Source: Rhizobium lentis (lineage in GTDB: Bacteria; Pseudomonadota; Alphaproteobacteria; Rhizobiales; Rhizobiaceae). From it: 64,000 bases of DNA. The notes beneath the pieces were generated by a model, which had not been told where the DNA came from, did no database searches, and saw only the letters and a list, made by a program, of their open reading frames with translations. The stretch lies in the NCBI RefSeq assembly GCF_014200175.1, contig NZ_JACHBD010000001.1:930001-994000 (forward strand), read 5' to 3'. How positions within the stretch are numbered: the first letter of the stretch is position 1; each line of letters opens with the position of its first letter. Positions 46,528 to 56,367 of this stretch are shown here, piece after piece. Made by a program: the position numbers and the translations under genes.

Positions 46528-47706
46528 ATGCAGGAAATCATTCCGTCCGATTTGGCGACTGTCACTTTTCCCGTACCGATTCACTATCTCGATCTCGCAT
46601 CGCATGAGCCGGATACCGTCGCGGCGCCGATATCGGCCGGGCTCGTGGTCTTTCTCGCCGACGGCCTGCCGGTCGGACAGGCGTACGTCGACAGGCCCGA
46701 GGCCGCGGCCGAGCTTGCCGGACGTGTCGTGCAGCCGGATACGCTCGCGCATGCGCGTCAGGTCGCGCAGGCACCTCTTCAAAATCGCGAGGTCAGCATT
46801 CTGATCTGCACCAAGGACCGGCCGGAAGAGCTGCGCCGGTGCCTCGCCTCGATCCCCGAACAGTCGCTGAAGCCGGCGGAGATCATCGTGGTCGACAATG
46901 CCTCTTCAGGCAATGCGACCCGCCGGGTGGTCGAAGAAGCGGGCGCCACCTATGTGCGCGAAGACCGGGTCGGGCTGGATTTTGCCCGCAACGCCGCCAT
47001 CCGCGCCGCGAAAACCGAATTCGTCGCCTTTACCGATGACGACGTCGTTCTCCACCAGCGCTGGTTGGAGAACCTAATGAAGGCATTCGACCGGCCGGAG
47101 ATCGGCTGCGTCACCGGGCTGATCCTACCCGGAGAGCTCGCAACGCCGGCGCAGTTCATCTTCGAAAAGCACTGGGGTTTCGGCCGCGGTTACATCAGGC
47201 AGGATTTCGGCCGGGATTTCTACGACAGTCACAGGCGCTACGGCGCGCCGGTCTGGACGATCGGCGCCGGCGCAAGCCAAGCCTTCCGCCGCGCGGTGTT
47301 CGACGAGATCGGCCTGTTCGACGTCCGCCTCGATATGGGGGCGGCCGGCTGTTCGGGCGACTCCGAATATTGGAACCGGCTGCTGCATCACGGCCATGTC
47401 TGCCGCTACGAGCCGACAGCGGTTTCCTGGCACTTTCATCGCAAGGATATGCAGGGGCTCGCCAGGCAGATCCAGCAATATATGAGCGGCCATATCGCTG
47501 CACTGCTGGTGCAGTATCAGAACACCGGCAACGGCGGCAACCTTCGGCGCATCCTCATCTCCTTCCCGAAATATTTCGCCAAGAGGTTGCGCAAACGCCT
47601 GCGCAAGGGCGCCACTTCGCATGACTTCTTCCTGAAGCAGGAGATGCTCGGCAGCGTCAACGGCGCGCTCTACGTTCTGCGCCGCTGGAAGATGCGCGCA
47701 TGGTGA
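46528..47706 (+). CDS. Family 2 glycosyltransferase
   Basis: A 392-residue protein. The first 90 residues are unrelated to GT2 and may be a docking part. The GT-A core follows from about 91: VSILICTKDRPEELRRCLAS, then IIVVDNASSGNATRRVVEEA and FVAFTDDDVVLHQRWLENL with the DDD metal motif (about 171-173), and QAFRRAVFDEIGLFDVRLDM near the acceptor site. The ATG at 46528 has GAGAGAG upstream; 46489 is the earlier frame limit. Its last seven bases overlap the start of the next gene, so the two are translationally coupled. Confidence 0.86.
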   Translation: MQEIIPSDLATVTFPVPIHYLDLASHEPDTVAAPISAGLVVFLADGLPVGQAYVDRPEAAAELAGRVVQPDTLAHARQVAQAPLQNREVSILICTKDRPEELRRCLASIPEQSLKPAEIIVVDNASSGNATRRVVEEAGATYVREDRVGLDFARNAAIRAAKTEFVAFTDDDVVLHQRWLENLMKAFDRPEIGCVTGLILPGELATPAQFIFEKHWGFGRGYIRQDFGRDFYDSHRRYGAPVWTIGAGASQAFRRAVFDEIGLFDVRLDMGAAGCSGDSEYWNRLLHHGHVCRYEPTAVSWHFHRKDMQGLARQIQQYMSGHIAALLVQYQNTGNGGNLRRILISFPKYFAKRLRKRLRKGATSHDFFLKQEMLGSVNGALYVLRRWKMRAW

Positions 47707-50699
47707 CAGCTGTGGCGCCGGCCATTTCCTTCCTCATTCCTGCTTATAACGCCGAGGACACGCTTGCCGAAGCGCTTGCCAGCCTGCAGCGGCAGACGCG
47801 GCCGAACTGGCAGGCGGTTGTGGTCGACGACGGTTCGAGCGACCGCACCTGGGAACGGCTTGAAGCGATAGCCGCAGCGGACAGCCGCATTGTCGCCGCC
47901 CGCCAGGCCAATGCCGGCGCTGCGGCGTCCAGAAACCATGCCGCCCGGCTGGCCGTCGCCCCCCTGCTCTGCATGCTCGATGCCGACGACTGGCTGGATC
48001 CGACCTTCATCGAAACCATGCTGCCGATGGCGGAGGATAGATCGCCGCTCGCCATTGCCTATTGCTCCTACCGCCGGGTCGCCCCGGACGGCCGGCTGAT
48101 GCCGGTGGAACAGGCGCCGGTGCTTGCCGGCGATGCCGCCAGGCGCGAATTCTCGTCCTTCTGTGCGCTCGCCATTCATACGGTGGTCTTTCCCAAAAGC
48201 CTTTTCGAGCGGGTCGGCGGCATGGATGAGAGCCTGCAGACCTGCGAGGAGTGGGATCTCTGGCTGCGCATGGCCTTTGCAGGTGCGGAATTTCGCCGTG
48301 TCGACGCCTGCCTGGCTTTCTATCGCATGAAGCCGGGCTCGCTTTCCGGCGATCCGACGAAACTGGTGCGTGACGCGATTTGCGTGACGACGAAGGCCGA
48401 GGCGCTGCGCAAGCAGCGCGGCTTGCCGGCCGAAGGTCGGGAGAGCGGCTGGATCACGCCCGCCATCAGCCGATTGCGCATGCTCGTCTGGGTCATCGCG
48501 GCCAAGCACGATCCGAGCCTGGATATAGCAGCCCTCGCCGCACTGCTGCCGGACATCCCGGATGCCGCAGGCTATGAGAGCTTTTTTGCCGGCGTGATCC
48601 TTCACGGCTTGCAGACCGGCCTCCTGCCCGACCGGGCCGACGATCTCATCGATGCGCCCGAGCGATGGTGGCCGACTTTCCGTCTGCTCGTCGAGCTGAT
48701 CCAGCGGCATTCGCTGCCCGGCACCGGCCGCAAGATCCTCGAAGCCGCCGCCTGGCAGATCTCCGTCGGCAACCTTCGGCGATCCTTCAGCCTCGGCGCT
48801 ATCCAGGTAGTGAGCGTCGAGCTCGGCGCCCTTTCCAGGATCGCCCGGGCCCAGCAGGCCGATACGCTGATCATGCACGGCTTTTCCGGCGACGAACATG
48901 TCGGCACCTTCGTCGGGCCGCTCTGGGGTGATCTGTCGATCCGGGCGCAGATCCGACTGATCCTGCAGGAGATGCAGGCGGGAGAACATCTTGAGCGGCA
49001 GCCCACCCTCGCTTATGCGGCTGCCTGGACAAGGGAGGCGCTCCGCGGCTACCGAGCCTTCGGCGGCCTCATCATCCGCAGCGGCCGGCGGCGCGGACGG
49101 CTCGAAAGGCTTCTGGCGCGGACCGGCCGCAATGCCGTCCTGGCCCGGGCGCCAGGCGACGGACAGGATAATGACACCCGCCTGTCCGACATCCTGCGCG
49201 ATCTCGAAGGCGGCCTGCCGCCGGTGCGACGTACAGCCGCCGCAGCGCCGGCGAAGGAAATGCAGGCCCCCCGGGCTCAGTCGGCAGAAGACTATTGGGA
49301 GCACATTTTCGAACGCCCGGATCCGTGGAATTACCTGTCGGTCTACGAGCAGGTCAAATATGCGCAGACATTGAGCCTGATCCCGCAAGGGACCGAAACG
49401 GCCCTGGAACTTGCCTGCGCCGAGGGGATCTTCACCGAGAAGCTTGCACGCGCAGTCGGCCGGGTGACGGCCACCGATATTTCGCAGCGGGCGATCGACA
49501 GGGCGGCAAAGCGCTGTCTCGATCTCTCCAATGTCGAGCTTCGGGTTCTCGACTTCGTCGGACAAGAGCTTCCACCCGATCAGGATCTCATCCTCTGCTC
49601 GGAAGTGCTTTACTACATGAAGGATGAGCAGATGCTTGCCAGTGTCTGCCGCAAGATGGCGGCGGCGCTGAAGCCGGGCGGGTGCCTGATCACCGCCCAC
49701 GCGCATCTGCGCCAGGACGAGCCCGGGCGAACCGGTTTCGATTGGGGCCATCCTTTCGGGGTCGGGACGATCAGACGGGTTCTGGCCGAACAGGCGGGGC
49801 TTGCCCTCGAAGAGACGATCGACACGGCGCTTTACGCCATCCACCGCTTCCGCAAAGCCACCGTGGTCGATCCCGTCCTGCGGGTCGAGACACATGGAAC
49901 ACCGATGGACGTCGATGTGGCAAAGCACATCATCTCGGGACCGGCGGGCGTCGCGCGCGAGGTGGCATGGGCAACCGAGGTGACGACCTCGGTCCCCATC
50001 CTGATGTATCATCGGATCGCCGAGGATGGCCCCGCCGCGCTGCGGCGCTTCCGCACGCCGCCGGAGATGTTCCGCAAGCAAATGCAATTCCTGCGCCGGC
50101 ATGGCTATTACGCCGTGACGGCGCCGTCGCTCGCCAATCATTTGCGCAGCGGCAAGCCGATCCAGGGCCGGCCGGTCATGCTGACCTTCGACGACGCCTA
50201 TCTGGATTTCCGCGCCAACGCCTTCCCGATCCTGGCCGAGAATGATTTCAGCGCCGATGTCTTCGTCGTCACCGACAAGGTCGGCGGCCGCTCGGATTGG
50301 GATTGTGCCTATGGCGAGCCGGCGGCGCTGATGGCGTGGCCGGATATTCTGGAACTGCAGCAGAAAGGCATCAGCTTCGGTTCCCATCTCGCCTCCCATA
50401 CGCCGGCGAGTGCGATGGAAAACGATGTCTTGCTCGCCGAAGCCCTGCGGTCGCGCCATGCGCTGGAAAGCCGACTCGGCGGCTCCGTAGTTTCGATCGC
50501 ACTGCCCTACGGCGCCACCGACTTCAGGGTGCCGGGCATTCTTTCCGTTGCCGGTTACACGATTGGCTTCACCACACGCGCCGCAACAGCCGCTTTTTCC
50601 GACAATGTCTTCGGCCTGCCGCGCCTCGAAGTCCGCGGCGACCGGCCGCTTGAAGCCTTCCCCGCACTGATGGGCCTGCCGGGAGCCTTTATCGAATGA
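47700..50699 (+). CDS. Trifunctional GT2 / NodS-like methyltransferase / NodB-like deacetylase
   Basis: A 999-residue fusion. Residues about 8-230 are a GT2 domain (ISFLIPAYNAEDTLAEALAS, VVDDGSSDR, CMLDADDWLDPTF). Residues 230-530 are a helical linker without recognised fold. Residues about 540-700 are a class I SAM methyltransferase of NodS/NodS-like type, with DYWEHIFERPDPWNYLSVYEQ and ALELACAEGIFTEKLARAVG (about 566). Residues about 760-999 are a polysaccharide deacetylase, with PILMYHRI, MLTFDDAY (catalytic Asp about 830) and SFGSHLASHTPAS (metal His, about 890-897). It would elongate, methylate and deacetylate an amino-sugar glycan. Overlaps the genes on both sides. Confidence 0.87.
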   Translation: MVTAVAPAISFLIPAYNAEDTLAEALASLQRQTRPNWQAVVVDDGSSDRTWERLEAIAAADSRIVAARQANAGAAASRNHAARLAVAPLLCMLDADDWLDPTFIETMLPMAEDRSPLAIAYCSYRRVAPDGRLMPVEQAPVLAGDAARREFSSFCALAIHTVVFPKSLFERVGGMDESLQTCEEWDLWLRMAFAGAEFRRVDACLAFYRMKPGSLSGDPTKLVRDAICVTTKAEALRKQRGLPAEGRESGWITPAISRLRMLVWVIAAKHDPSLDIAALAALLPDIPDAAGYESFFAGVILHGLQTGLLPDRADDLIDAPERWWPTFRLLVELIQRHSLPGTGRKILEAAAWQISVGNLRRSFSLGAIQVVSVELGALSRIARAQQADTLIMHGFSGDEHVGTFVGPLWGDLSIRAQIRLILQEMQAGEHLERQPTLAYAAAWTREALRGYRAFGGLIIRSGRRRGRLERLLARTGRNAVLARAPGDGQDNDTRLSDILRDLEGGLPPVRRTAAAAPAKEMQAPRAQSAEDYWEHIFERPDPWNYLSVYEQVKYAQTLSLIPQGTETALELACAEGIFTEKLARAVGRVTATDISQRAIDRAAKRCLDLSNVELRVLDFVGQELPPDQDLILCSEVLYYMKDEQMLASVCRKMAAALKPGGCLITAHAHLRQDEPGRTGFDWGHPFGVGTIRRVLAEQAGLALEETIDTALYAIHRFRKATVVDPVLRVETHGTPMDVDVAKHIISGPAGVAREVAWATEVTTSVPILMYHRIAEDGPAALRRFRTPPEMFRKQMQFLRRHGYYAVTAPSLANHLRSGKPIQGRPVMLTFDDAYLDFRANAFPILAENDFSADVFVVTDKVGGRSDWDCAYGEPAALMAWPDILELQQKGISFGSHLASHTPASAMENDVLLAEALRSRHALESRLGGSVVSIALPYGATDFRVPGILSVAGYTIGFTTRAATAAFSDNVFGLPRLEVRGDRPLEAFPALMGLPGAFIE

Positions 50700-51778
50700 C
50701 AATCATCACCACCGCAGCGCCCCCTCTGATCACCGTCGTCATCCCGGCCTACAACGCCGAAAAGACGCTTCTCGAAACCTTGCACAGCGTCTCGAAGCAA
50801 ACCTACGACAAGCTCGAAATCCTTGTGGTCGACGACGGATCGCGGGACGGCACCTTCGCGCTTGCGAGCGACTATAGCCTCATCGATCGCCGTGTCCGGG
50901 TTCTCCGGCAGGCCAACGGCGGCGTTGCCCGCGCCCGCAACCACGGCATCGGCGAGGCGCGGGGCGCCTATGTGGCGCCTATCGATGCCGACGACGTGTG
51001 GCATCCCGAGAAGATCGAGCGCCAGCTGCAGTCGCTGCGAAAATTTCCCGGCAGCCATGGAGTCGCCTACAATTGGTATGCGGCGATCGACGAAAACGGC
51101 GTCATTTTCGGCAATTCACGCCCGGTCCTGCATGAAGGCAACATCTTCGAACCGTTGCTGCGAGAAAACTTCATCGGCAATGGCAGCACGCCGCTGATGC
51201 CGCGCGCAGAGGTTCTGCGCTGCGGCGGTTACGACGCCGGGCTGCGCGACAGCGGCGCCGAGGGCTGCGAGGATCTGAAGCTCTATCTCGCCTTGGCCGA
51301 GACCCTCCCCTTCGCGCTGGTTCCTGATTTCCTCACCGGTTATCGCTTCACCCGGGGAAACATGTCGAGCAACGCCCTTCGGATGCTGAAATCCCACGCC
51401 CTGGTGATGGCGCCGATCATCGACCGCTACCCGCATCTGCGGCGCGATATCGAGACCGCAAAATTCAATACAACGCACTGGTATTTCAACAAGGCCCTTG
51501 CAAACCGCGATTACGCCCAGCTCAGGAACCTGGCGCCGATGATGGCGGGACAATATGGCCCGCAGTTGATCGTCCATAGCCTACGGCAGAGCTTTCGTCT
51601 GGCAAAACGCCATGGCGTGCGCATTGCAAGACAGATCCTGCGAAAGCCTTCGGCCCGATCGAAGACCCGCTTTGCCGGTGCGGCCATTCCGCAAGCCGGC
51701 ACGCCGTTCAGCGATCGTTTCATGCCGCTTGGCGGCGTGCTCAGCCCGACATCGTCGCGGATGGTCGACTATGAATAG
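50696..51778 (+). CDS. Family 2 glycosyltransferase
   Basis: A 360-residue GT-A enzyme. The nucleotide-sugar half is complete: ITVVIPAYNAEKTLLETLHS, ILVVDDGSRDGTFALASDYS and VAPIDADDVWHPEKIERQLQ (DxD about 98-100), followed by NGSTPLMPRAEVLRCGGYDA and EDLKLYLALAETL with the probable base. It starts within the previous stop (ATGA overlap) and ends eight bases inside the ABC exporter gene. It probably adds one residue of the repeat or oligosaccharide; donor and linkage are not predictable. Confidence 0.87.
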   Translation: MTIITTAAPPLITVVIPAYNAEKTLLETLHSVSKQTYDKLEILVVDDGSRDGTFALASDYSLIDRRVRVLRQANGGVARARNHGIGEARGAYVAPIDADDVWHPEKIERQLQSLRKFPGSHGVAYNWYAAIDENGVIFGNSRPVLHEGNIFEPLLRENFIGNGSTPLMPRAEVLRCGGYDAGLRDSGAEGCEDLKLYLALAETLPFALVPDFLTGYRFTRGNMSSNALRMLKSHALVMAPIIDRYPHLRRDIETAKFNTTHWYFNKALANRDYAQLRNLAPMMAGQYGPQLIVHSLRQSFRLAKRHGVRIARQILRKPSARSKTRFAGAAIPQAGTPFSDRFMPLGGVLSPTSSRMVDYE

Positions 51779-53522
51779 GTTGCGAACATCCGCCTCCCGG
51801 CCGGCCGGCGCTTACAATATGGTCATCGCGGCCCGCTACCGCGAGCTTCTGCAGCTCGTGCCGGCGCTGCGGCTGAAGATGACGGTGATGATCGTCCTTG
51901 GCATTCTCACCGGTTTTTCGGAGATGGTCGGCATCACCTTTCTGGTGAGCCTGGTCTTTATCCTCGGCCAGCAGGACACAGGTTCCGGCTCCGCCGTTGC
52001 CGGGCTTCCGGCGATTTTCGGCGGCGTCGACCTCAGTCTTTCCAAACCGGTGCTGATCGGCATCCTCATCGCCTCCATCCTGCTGCGCATTCTCCTCGGA
52101 TTCGTCAACTCGCTGATCACGAGCGCGATCAACCACAAGATCAGCGATCGCATGCGCGACCGTCTCTACGCCAAGATCCTGACCATCCCGTTCCAGCGCT
52201 TTCAGCACTATGAGCGCAGCGATCTGATCAATGTGATCGCCACTGAAGCCTATGCGGTATCCTCGGCCCATGCGAGCCTGGTGCGTCTCGGTGTCAATTT
52301 CGGCACGATCGTCATCTTCGGCATCGGCATGCTTGTCATGGCCTGGCCGATCGCCTTGCTCGGGCTTGTCTTCGGCTTTATCCATAACTTCGCCTTGGGG
52401 TTCTTTGCCGGCGCCTATCGGTGTCTCGGCGCTTCGGCGCTGGCCGCCGTCGAAGCCTTGACGCAGCTGAGCTGGACCACGCTGCAGACCTTGAAGGCGG
52501 TCAAAAGCTTCGGCCTCGAGCAGCGCCACCAGCAGATCTTCGTAACACTATCCAGCGAAGTCGGCCGGACCTGGCGCCACTCGGACTGGATGGGGGCGGC
52601 GACCTCTCTGTTGAGCGAAATCCTGACCTTCGGGGTCATCCTGACGATCATCCTGTCTTCGGAATTCCTGCCGGTGGATTTCAAGGCCGCGCTTTCGGCC
52701 ACCATCCTTCTTTACAGGCTACAGCCGCACATCAAGGGATTCGACTCTCAGATCCTGCGCCTTTACGAGATGGAAGCGTCGCTGCAGAACGTCCTGGCGC
52801 TGCTTGCCGAAAAGGACGACGCCAAGCAGGCCGCGCAAGGGGTGCCGGTCCCCCGCCTGGCGGAAGCCATCGTCTTCCACGACGTCTCTTTCACATATGA
52901 GCAGTCGACCGCCCCGGCCGTCGAAAACCTCAATTTTTCGATCAAGGCAGGCGAAACGACGGCTCTGACCGGACCAAGCGGCTCCGGCAAAACGACAATC
53001 CTGAACATGATCCTTGATCTCACCCGGCCGACGCGAGGCCTGATCACGATCGACGGCAGGGACCTTGCCGATGTCGACCGCGCGAGCTGGCTGCACCTGC
53101 TCTCGGTCTCGGGCCAGGATGTCGAACTGATGGAGGGCACGGTTTTCGACAACATCCGCTTCCGTCGCGATATCTCCGATGAGGACGTCAGGTGGGCCGC
53201 CGATGTCGCCTGCGCCACGGAATTCATCGAAAATCTGCCGGAAGGCTTCGACGAATGGCTGGGCGACGAGGCAGTGCGGCTTTCAGGCGGACAGCGCCAG
53301 CGCATCGGTCTGGCCCGCGCGCTGGCCGGCCGGCCGCAGATCCTGCTCCTGGACGAAGCCACGAGCGCGCTGGATGAAAATACCGAAATGCGAGTGTTTT
53401 CGGCAATCAAGCAAGATGCCGGCCGAACGCTGATCGTCGTCAGCCATCGCCCTGCGGTCGCCAGGATGATGAAGAACCAGATCGATCTACGCCCACCAAC
53501 ACTCGCATCCAAACTCGGGTGA
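51771..53522 (+). CDS. ABC exporter, fused membrane and ATPase domains
   Basis: A 583-residue half-transporter of the MsbA/PglK type. Residues about 35-330 form six membrane helices, including a coupling-loop region (ISDRMRDRLYAKILTIPFQRFQ). The ATPase has Walker A TGPSGSGKTTIL (about 401), signature RLSGGQRQRIGLARAL (about 503) and Walker B ILLLDEATSAL (about 524). The start at 51771 overlaps the previous gene; a later ATG at 51819 is possible. Within the glycan operon it is the natural candidate for flipping or exporting the finished lipid-linked oligosaccharide. Confidence 0.88.
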   Translation: MNRLRTSASRPAGAYNMVIAARYRELLQLVPALRLKMTVMIVLGILTGFSEMVGITFLVSLVFILGQQDTGSGSAVAGLPAIFGGVDLSLSKPVLIGILIASILLRILLGFVNSLITSAINHKISDRMRDRLYAKILTIPFQRFQHYERSDLINVIATEAYAVSSAHASLVRLGVNFGTIVIFGIGMLVMAWPIALLGLVFGFIHNFALGFFAGAYRCLGASALAAVEALTQLSWTTLQTLKAVKSFGLEQRHQQIFVTLSSEVGRTWRHSDWMGAATSLLSEILTFGVILTIILSSEFLPVDFKAALSATILLYRLQPHIKGFDSQILRLYEMEASLQNVLALLAEKDDAKQAAQGVPVPRLAEAIVFHDVSFTYEQSTAPAVENLNFSIKAGETTALTGPSGSGKTTILNMILDLTRPTRGLITIDGRDLADVDRASWLHLLSVSGQDVELMEGTVFDNIRFRRDISDEDVRWAADVACATEFIENLPEGFDEWLGDEAVRLSGGQRQRIGLARALAGRPQILLLDEATSALDENTEMRVFSAIKQDAGRTLIVVSHRPAVARMMKNQIDLRPPTLASKLG

Positions 53523-53533
53523 GGGCGATGGAG

Positions 53534-54637
53534 ATGTCGACCACGTCGGAAATTTTGGTAGCGGTCGTGATCCCCGCCTACAATGCCAGAGACTATATCG
53601 CAGAGACGCTTCAGTCCGTCATCGATCAGACCCATAGGGCGCTGGAGATCATTGTCGTCGACGACGGCTCGACCGACGAGACCGCCTCCATCTGCCGCCA
53701 CTTCGCCGTCGCCGATCCGAGGATCCAGTTTCTGTCGACGGAAAACCGCGGCGTCGCCGCGGCGCGAAATACCGGGATCGCAGCATCGAAGGCCGGCTAT
53801 CTCGCTTTCCTGGATGCGGACGACCTCTGGCATCCGACATATGTCGAAAGAATGCTGTCGGCGCTCCATCCCCTGCCCGACGACTGGGGTGCGGTCTATG
53901 CACTTCATCGTTTGGTCGATTCCCAGGGATATTGCACGCGGTCCGGCTCGTCGCTTAGCGCCCGGGAATCCATTCTCATCCGCCATCTCGTCTTCCGCTT
54001 CGTCGGCAATGGCAGCGGTTTCATGGTGCGCCGTGCCGTCATAGACAAGATCGGCGGCTACGATCCGAGCTATGCCAAGCAGGGAATCGGAGGATGCGAA
54101 GACTTCGATTTCGAACTCCGCACCGCCGAGCATTTCAAGATCGAGGCGGTGCCATTCGGCCTGGTGGGCTATCGGGTTCATGCCGCGGCCATGTCTGCCG
54201 ACAGATCCCGAATGGCGCGATCGCTTCTGGCCGTCTATGAGCGATGCGTCGCCCGCAATCCGCAGCTTCCTGATTTCGTCGTCAGTTGCGCCCGCGCCTC
54301 GGCCCACCTCTATGCATTCTCGAAATTTGCGGCTTTGAAAGATTGGCGCAGCGCCGCAGCCTCGCTCAAGCACGTCTATCGTCATAGTCCATTGCTTGCT
54401 GCCAGCGTCATCATCAAGCTGATCTTTTCAAAAGCCGCCAGAGCCGCAAACAGGGCGTTGTCGAAAGTCCGGCCGCTCTGGCGGCAGAAGCAGCAGAAGT
54501 TCAAAAAATTCGAAGAAATAGACCCTGTTATCCCACTGGTTGGCGGATGGTCTCGTTTCCGAACGAAAGCCTTGTTCCGGCGCTTGTCGAAGATCGACCG
54601 TTGCGACGGAGATTGCACTGCGACCTCGAAGAGATAG
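53534..54637 (+). CDS. Family 2 glycosyltransferase
   Basis: A 367-residue GT2 enzyme, closely similar in design to the one at 50696. Seen motifs: VVIPAYNARDYIAETLQSVI, IIVVDDGSTDETASICRHFA, LAFLDADDLWHPTYVERML (DxD about 94-96), and NGSGFMVRRAVIDKIGGYDP followed by GCEDFDFELRTAEHF. The C-terminal 100 residues are basic and amphipathic, which may hold it at the membrane. ATG 53534 has GAGGG 8 bases upstream; GTG 53519 overlaps the exporter stop. It closes the operon. Confidence 0.85.
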   Translation: MSTTSEILVAVVIPAYNARDYIAETLQSVIDQTHRALEIIVVDDGSTDETASICRHFAVADPRIQFLSTENRGVAAARNTGIAASKAGYLAFLDADDLWHPTYVERMLSALHPLPDDWGAVYALHRLVDSQGYCTRSGSSLSARESILIRHLVFRFVGNGSGFMVRRAVIDKIGGYDPSYAKQGIGGCEDFDFELRTAEHFKIEAVPFGLVGYRVHAAAMSADRSRMARSLLAVYERCVARNPQLPDFVVSCARASAHLYAFSKFAALKDWRSAAASLKHVYRHSPLLAASVIIKLIFSKAARAANRALSKVRPLWRQKQQKFKKFEEIDPVIPLVGGWSRFRTKALFRRLSKIDRCDGDCTATSKR

Positions 54638-55806
54638 AGCATTTCCGGTCCTTAAGGACGGTACCTCCGCTCCGTTGTCAACTATTTCTTAATTATTCAG
54701 TACAAATCGAGCACGACGTAAAATATTTGTAGTCGCGACCATGACAAAACTGTGGGAAACTATAATCTTCCGATAATAGGCTGTGACAATATCAAGTTTA
54801 AGCGCAATTATAGCTACGCACTGTGCAAGAAATCCTACCAGAGGACCCGTCACCACCCCGGCGGGTCCTCAACTTTGCGGGGGACAAGTTGCCGCGGGGC
54901 ACCGTTTTGATCGCTGCATCGGATAGAGAAATGCTGCTTCGACAGCGATATTCCCTAAACCAGTATATCCGAAAGCAATGACCGGTCTCACGCTCAACGG
55001 CAAATGCTTCCGCTTTGCAACGAAATTACCGGACAGCAAATTCGCCCCCAGAGAGATAATGTCTTTATTATAAAGTGATAGACGAGGTCATCTTTATTAT
55101 TGAAATAAGCACATCTTGCGGATATTAACCATAAACAGTTCAATCATCACAAAAAACACTTTTAAATACAACCACTATCTGAAATAGATATTTTTACCTT
55201 TTGATAAAAGTTTGGTTTTATCTCATTTATTATTCGAAGTTGGCGCAGATGCCGCTTAACGGCGCCGCCTTGCATTCTTGTCGGAAAAACATAAGAGATC
55301 CTCACATTCTTTCCTTCCTTTTCTTTCGTCGCAACGGCGCAGCAAGGCAACACTTAAGAAGGAGCGGCCAGGACCAAATCCGATAATCCCGGCATGAGCC
55401 GGCATCGACAATGCGCAACACAACCCAACTTCGGAGAATGACGATCGTGAAGGCGAAGAGAGGTTTAACATCTTGACAAATCATAGGATTATGGCAGGTC
55501 ATCGCGCTGCGGATAGACCGGTATTTGCAAGCCTTCGACCGGTCACTTCAAATCCGTCAGGCAGTCCGAGACCAAAGAGCCGCAGGCTCAGAGACACCCA
55601 CTCTCGTCGAGCGACTCCCGGCATGAACAGTCAATCCGCCAGCGCGAAAGACTTCACTCAATGCAACACACCGAAATGGCTTTTGACTGACCAAATCTGT
55701 GTCGAAATGGCCGCACCTCGTCCCTGAATTAACCTTTGATAAAGCATTTGCTTGCTCAACTTATAATTTGTGTCATGGTCACTGTAAGTAGTGAGGAGCC
55801 GACCTG
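54638..55806. other. Long AT-rich gap with a hairpin
   Basis: About 1170 bases with no supported gene. A strong hairpin AGAGGACCCG ... CGGGTCCTC at 54839-54870 looks like a terminator without a clean T-run. Bases 55040-55220 are very AT-rich (runs such as TTTATTATTGAAATAAG), unlike the surrounding core. Several short frames (for example 84 codons at 55473) have no recognisable content or ribosome site. The gap may include a small RNA or a decayed insert. Confidence 0.5.
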
Positions 55807-56013
55807 ATGAGTGATTTAGCATCGCAGATTCCGGAATTTGGTTATGATGAACGCGTGATGATCTGCCGGAAACAGATTGAGAAGGCAGTTTATCAGTTCA
55901 TTGCAAACACGAAGGTCGAGGGGTGCGATCCGGCGGAAGTCGCAATGGCCATCGCGGACATTGCCGATGATTACATTTTACTGCTGGCCCAGAAGCGCAA
56001 TTTGACCCACTGA
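55807..56013 (+). CDS. Small conserved-looking protein of unknown function
   Basis: A 68-residue acidic helical protein starting MSDLASQIPEFGYDERVMIC. GAGGAG lies 8 bases before the ATG, which argues for real translation. The second half, CDPAEVAMAIADIADDYILL, is a regular amphipathic helix. No metal site, signal peptide or DNA-binding motif is seen. Such short proteins recur in rhizobial genomes; I do not recognise a named family. Confidence 0.65.
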   Translation: MSDLASQIPEFGYDERVMICRKQIEKAVYQFIANTKVEGCDPAEVAMAIADIADDYILLLAQKRNLTH

Positions 56014-56367
56014 ATGAGTGATCGGCCCAGCCGATCATTAGACGACCACCGAGACCAAACTCGCGCCGTCTCCCCGCCCGGAGACAACGTCAGCGAAACC
56101 GCTTATCGTTCGTTTTAAGTGTTTATTGTGCCCGGGTTCGAATACAGCCCGAATGAGCGGCAGCCCAAGACCCATTCCGGATTTTTCCCAAGCTATAATC
56201 AAATCGATTCCGAATAGGTCGATTGCGCAGATCCTATCCCGGCAGCACTCATCCATTGCCGCAGAAACACCAGTGGCCGGCCTCAACCCTCGAAGCCATG
56301 CAGAGCGCCTCAGGGTGTGGGCGGAGAGTAGGGGCGGTGTTTTTCGCCAAGTGTGTGGTCGCCCCCA
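56014..56367. other. Intergenic, nothing recognised
   Basis: About 350 bases between a plus-strand and a minus-strand gene. Open frames here are short and overlap the shadow of the secreted protein; a small inverted motif CGATCGGCCCAGCCGATCATT at 56020-56040 may be a terminator. Confidence 0.35.

Noticed and set aside
47670..50702. 1010-codon minus-strand frame over the fusion enzyme
   Set aside because: Mirror frame of a GC-rich gene with biased third codon positions; the plus strand carries three recognised enzyme domains.
45492..54637. Nodulation (nod) gene cluster
   Set aside because: NodB-, NodS- and NodC-like domains occur only as a fusion; no nodA, nodD, nodIJ or nod-box sequence was seen.
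55473..55727. 84-codon frame in the AT-rich gap
   Set aside because: No ribosome site, odd amino-acid composition (Arg/Ser/Pro) and no recognised family.
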